This document shows, one piece after another, positions 6,252-6,951 of a stretch of DNA of 6,951 nucleotides. The DNA is from Thermoplasmatota archaeon (GTDB taxonomy: Archaea > Thermoplasmatota > Thermoplasmata > RBG-16-68-12 > JAJISG01), in NCBI GenBank assembly GCA_022848835.1, contig JAJISG010000079.1, forward strand, positions 1 to 6,951, read 5' to 3'. Made by a program: the position numbers and the translations under genes. Numbering within the stretch: the stretch's first letter is position 1; every line of letters begins with the position of its first letter. Under the pieces are notes generated by a model that was given only the letters and a program-made list of their open reading frames with translations, had not been told where the DNA came from and ran no database searches.

Positions 6252-6951
6252 GTGGAGCTCCCCCCTGAGACATTGCGGAGGTTGAGAGGCTGGCTCGACG
6301 GGGATCCCGTGGGCAATGCCCATGTGATATACCGAGCCTTCTTCGATCCAAAGAGAGGGGACATTCTGGTCGACGATCCCTCCGACCCACACGCGGTCGT
6401 CGTCCATGATAGGGAGGGGAGTAGACTCGCGGTCGCTGCGGAGGACCCATCGGACGCGGCAGCACTGTTGGAGAGCCTGCCTCCCGGTGAGTACCGCATC
6501 GCCTCCATCGACCTCAACCTCCTTCCCTCACTGAGGCGTGCCATCCGGGTGGAGATGGGGGAGCCAGTTTGGGTGTTCAGAATGTCGAGGGAGGACCTCC
6601 GGCCCTCCCGGGTGCACGGGACGAATCCAGTGACTGTCGAGCACGCTAAGATGATCGCCGAACACTGGCACCACGGTAGAGAGGCTTACGACTACGTGAG
6701 GTCCAGGATCGAGGATGGCTTGAGCTCAGGTGTATACATTGATGGTGAGCTCGTGGCCTGGGACATGACCCATCTGGAGACGGACAAGGTGATCATGCTC
6801 GGCTTCCTCTACGTAAAGGAGGTATACAGGGGACGAGGATATGCGAAGACGGTCACCACCTCCATGTGTAGGAGGGTGTTCAAGCTGGGAAAGACACCGG
6901 CCTGTCAGGTGTTCCAAGACAACGAAGTCTCCATGAGCCTAACTGAGGGGA
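6252..6951 (+). CDS. GNAT-family N-acyltransferase (3' partial)
   Basis: The frame is open from a GTG at 6252 to the window end with no stop, giving 233 residues. An in-frame TGA at 6243-6245 limits the start, and the GTG is the first usable codon after it. The C-terminal half is a GCN5-related acetyltransferase fold. GVYIDGELVAW (160-170) and MLGFLYV (182-188) are the central strands. YRGRGYAKTV (192-201) is the acyl-CoA pyrophosphate loop (R/QxxGxG/A). DNEVSM (223-228) has the usual asparagine of the following helix. The arrangement resembles the glycine N-acyltransferase/FR47-like branch. The first 120 or so residues are a divergent N-terminal domain that I cannot assign. Perhaps 15-30 residues are missing at the end. 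The substrate is unknown. Its own TATA box suggests it is independent of pyrF and trpB2. Confidence 0.85.
   Translation, partial: MELPPETLRRLRGWLDGDPVGNAHVIYRAFFDPKRGDILVDDPSDPHAVVVHDREGSRLAVAAEDPSDAAALLESLPPGEYRIASIDLNLLPSLRRAIRVEMGEPVWVFRMSREDLRPSRVHGTNPVTVEHAKMIAEHWHHGREAYDYVRSRIEDGLSSGVYIDGELVAWDMTHLETDKVIMLGFLYVKEVYRGRGYAKTVTTSMCRRVFKLGKTPACQVFQDNEVSMSLTEG

Noticed and set aside
6242..6268. ATG at 6242 as the start of the gene after trpB2
   Set aside because: That frame meets a TGA after eight codons and is out of frame with the GNAT motifs.
6163..6544. Minus-strand open frames of 100 and 109 codons at the trpB2/acyltransferase boundary
   Set aside because: They could be mistaken for genes because the true + strand gene has no stop in the window. 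The + frame from 6252 carries clear GNAT motifs and a TATA box, so these are shadows.

Overview
The window looks like a chromosomal, mostly housekeeping segment of an archaeon. The evidence is an archaeal-type A-ATPase cluster (A, B and D subunits in that order), an archaeal-type orotidine-5'-phosphate decarboxylase, a TrpB2-class tryptophan synthase beta chain, and TATA-box-like promoters placed about 26 bases before expected transcription starts. A Ras/Rab-like small GTPase and the GGFGTGKT form of the A-subunit P-loop point, as inference only, to a euryarchaeal lineage such as Thermoplasmatota. Heavy AGG/AGA arginine use would suit a thermophile, but this does not fix the taxon. No rRNA, tRNA, CRISPR array, insertion sequence or prophage gene is visible, and no stretch over 300 bases lacks a gene.

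Layout. Positions 1-3547 (+) are the 3' part of an A-ATPase operon: atpA (5' end cut off by the window), atpB and atpD, then a previously easy-to-miss 42-codon gene for a single-span membrane peptide. Each start overlaps or abuts the previous stop (TGATG, TAGATG, ATGA), so the four are almost certainly co-transcribed and translationally coupled. A Ras-like GTPase (3551-4126, -) runs tail-to-tail into this operon with only three bases between the stop codons. A candidate hairpin followed by a T-rich run covers that junction.

A compact divergent promoter region (4127-4240) separates the GTPase from pyrF (4241-4888, +). A solitary trpB2 follows after 49 bases (4938-6218, +). Last comes a GNAT-type acyltransferase gene with its own good TATA box (start 6252, +), cut off by the window end.

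How the genes work together. A, B and D form the catalytic head and central stalk of the ATP synthase. PyrF makes UMP. TrpB2 makes or salvages tryptophan from indole; no trpA is in view. The GTPase and the acyltransferase have no assignable pathway. Nothing here is a convincing undescribed multi-gene system. The best leads are the 42-residue membrane peptide locked onto the ATPase operon and the eukaryote-like GTPase beside it.
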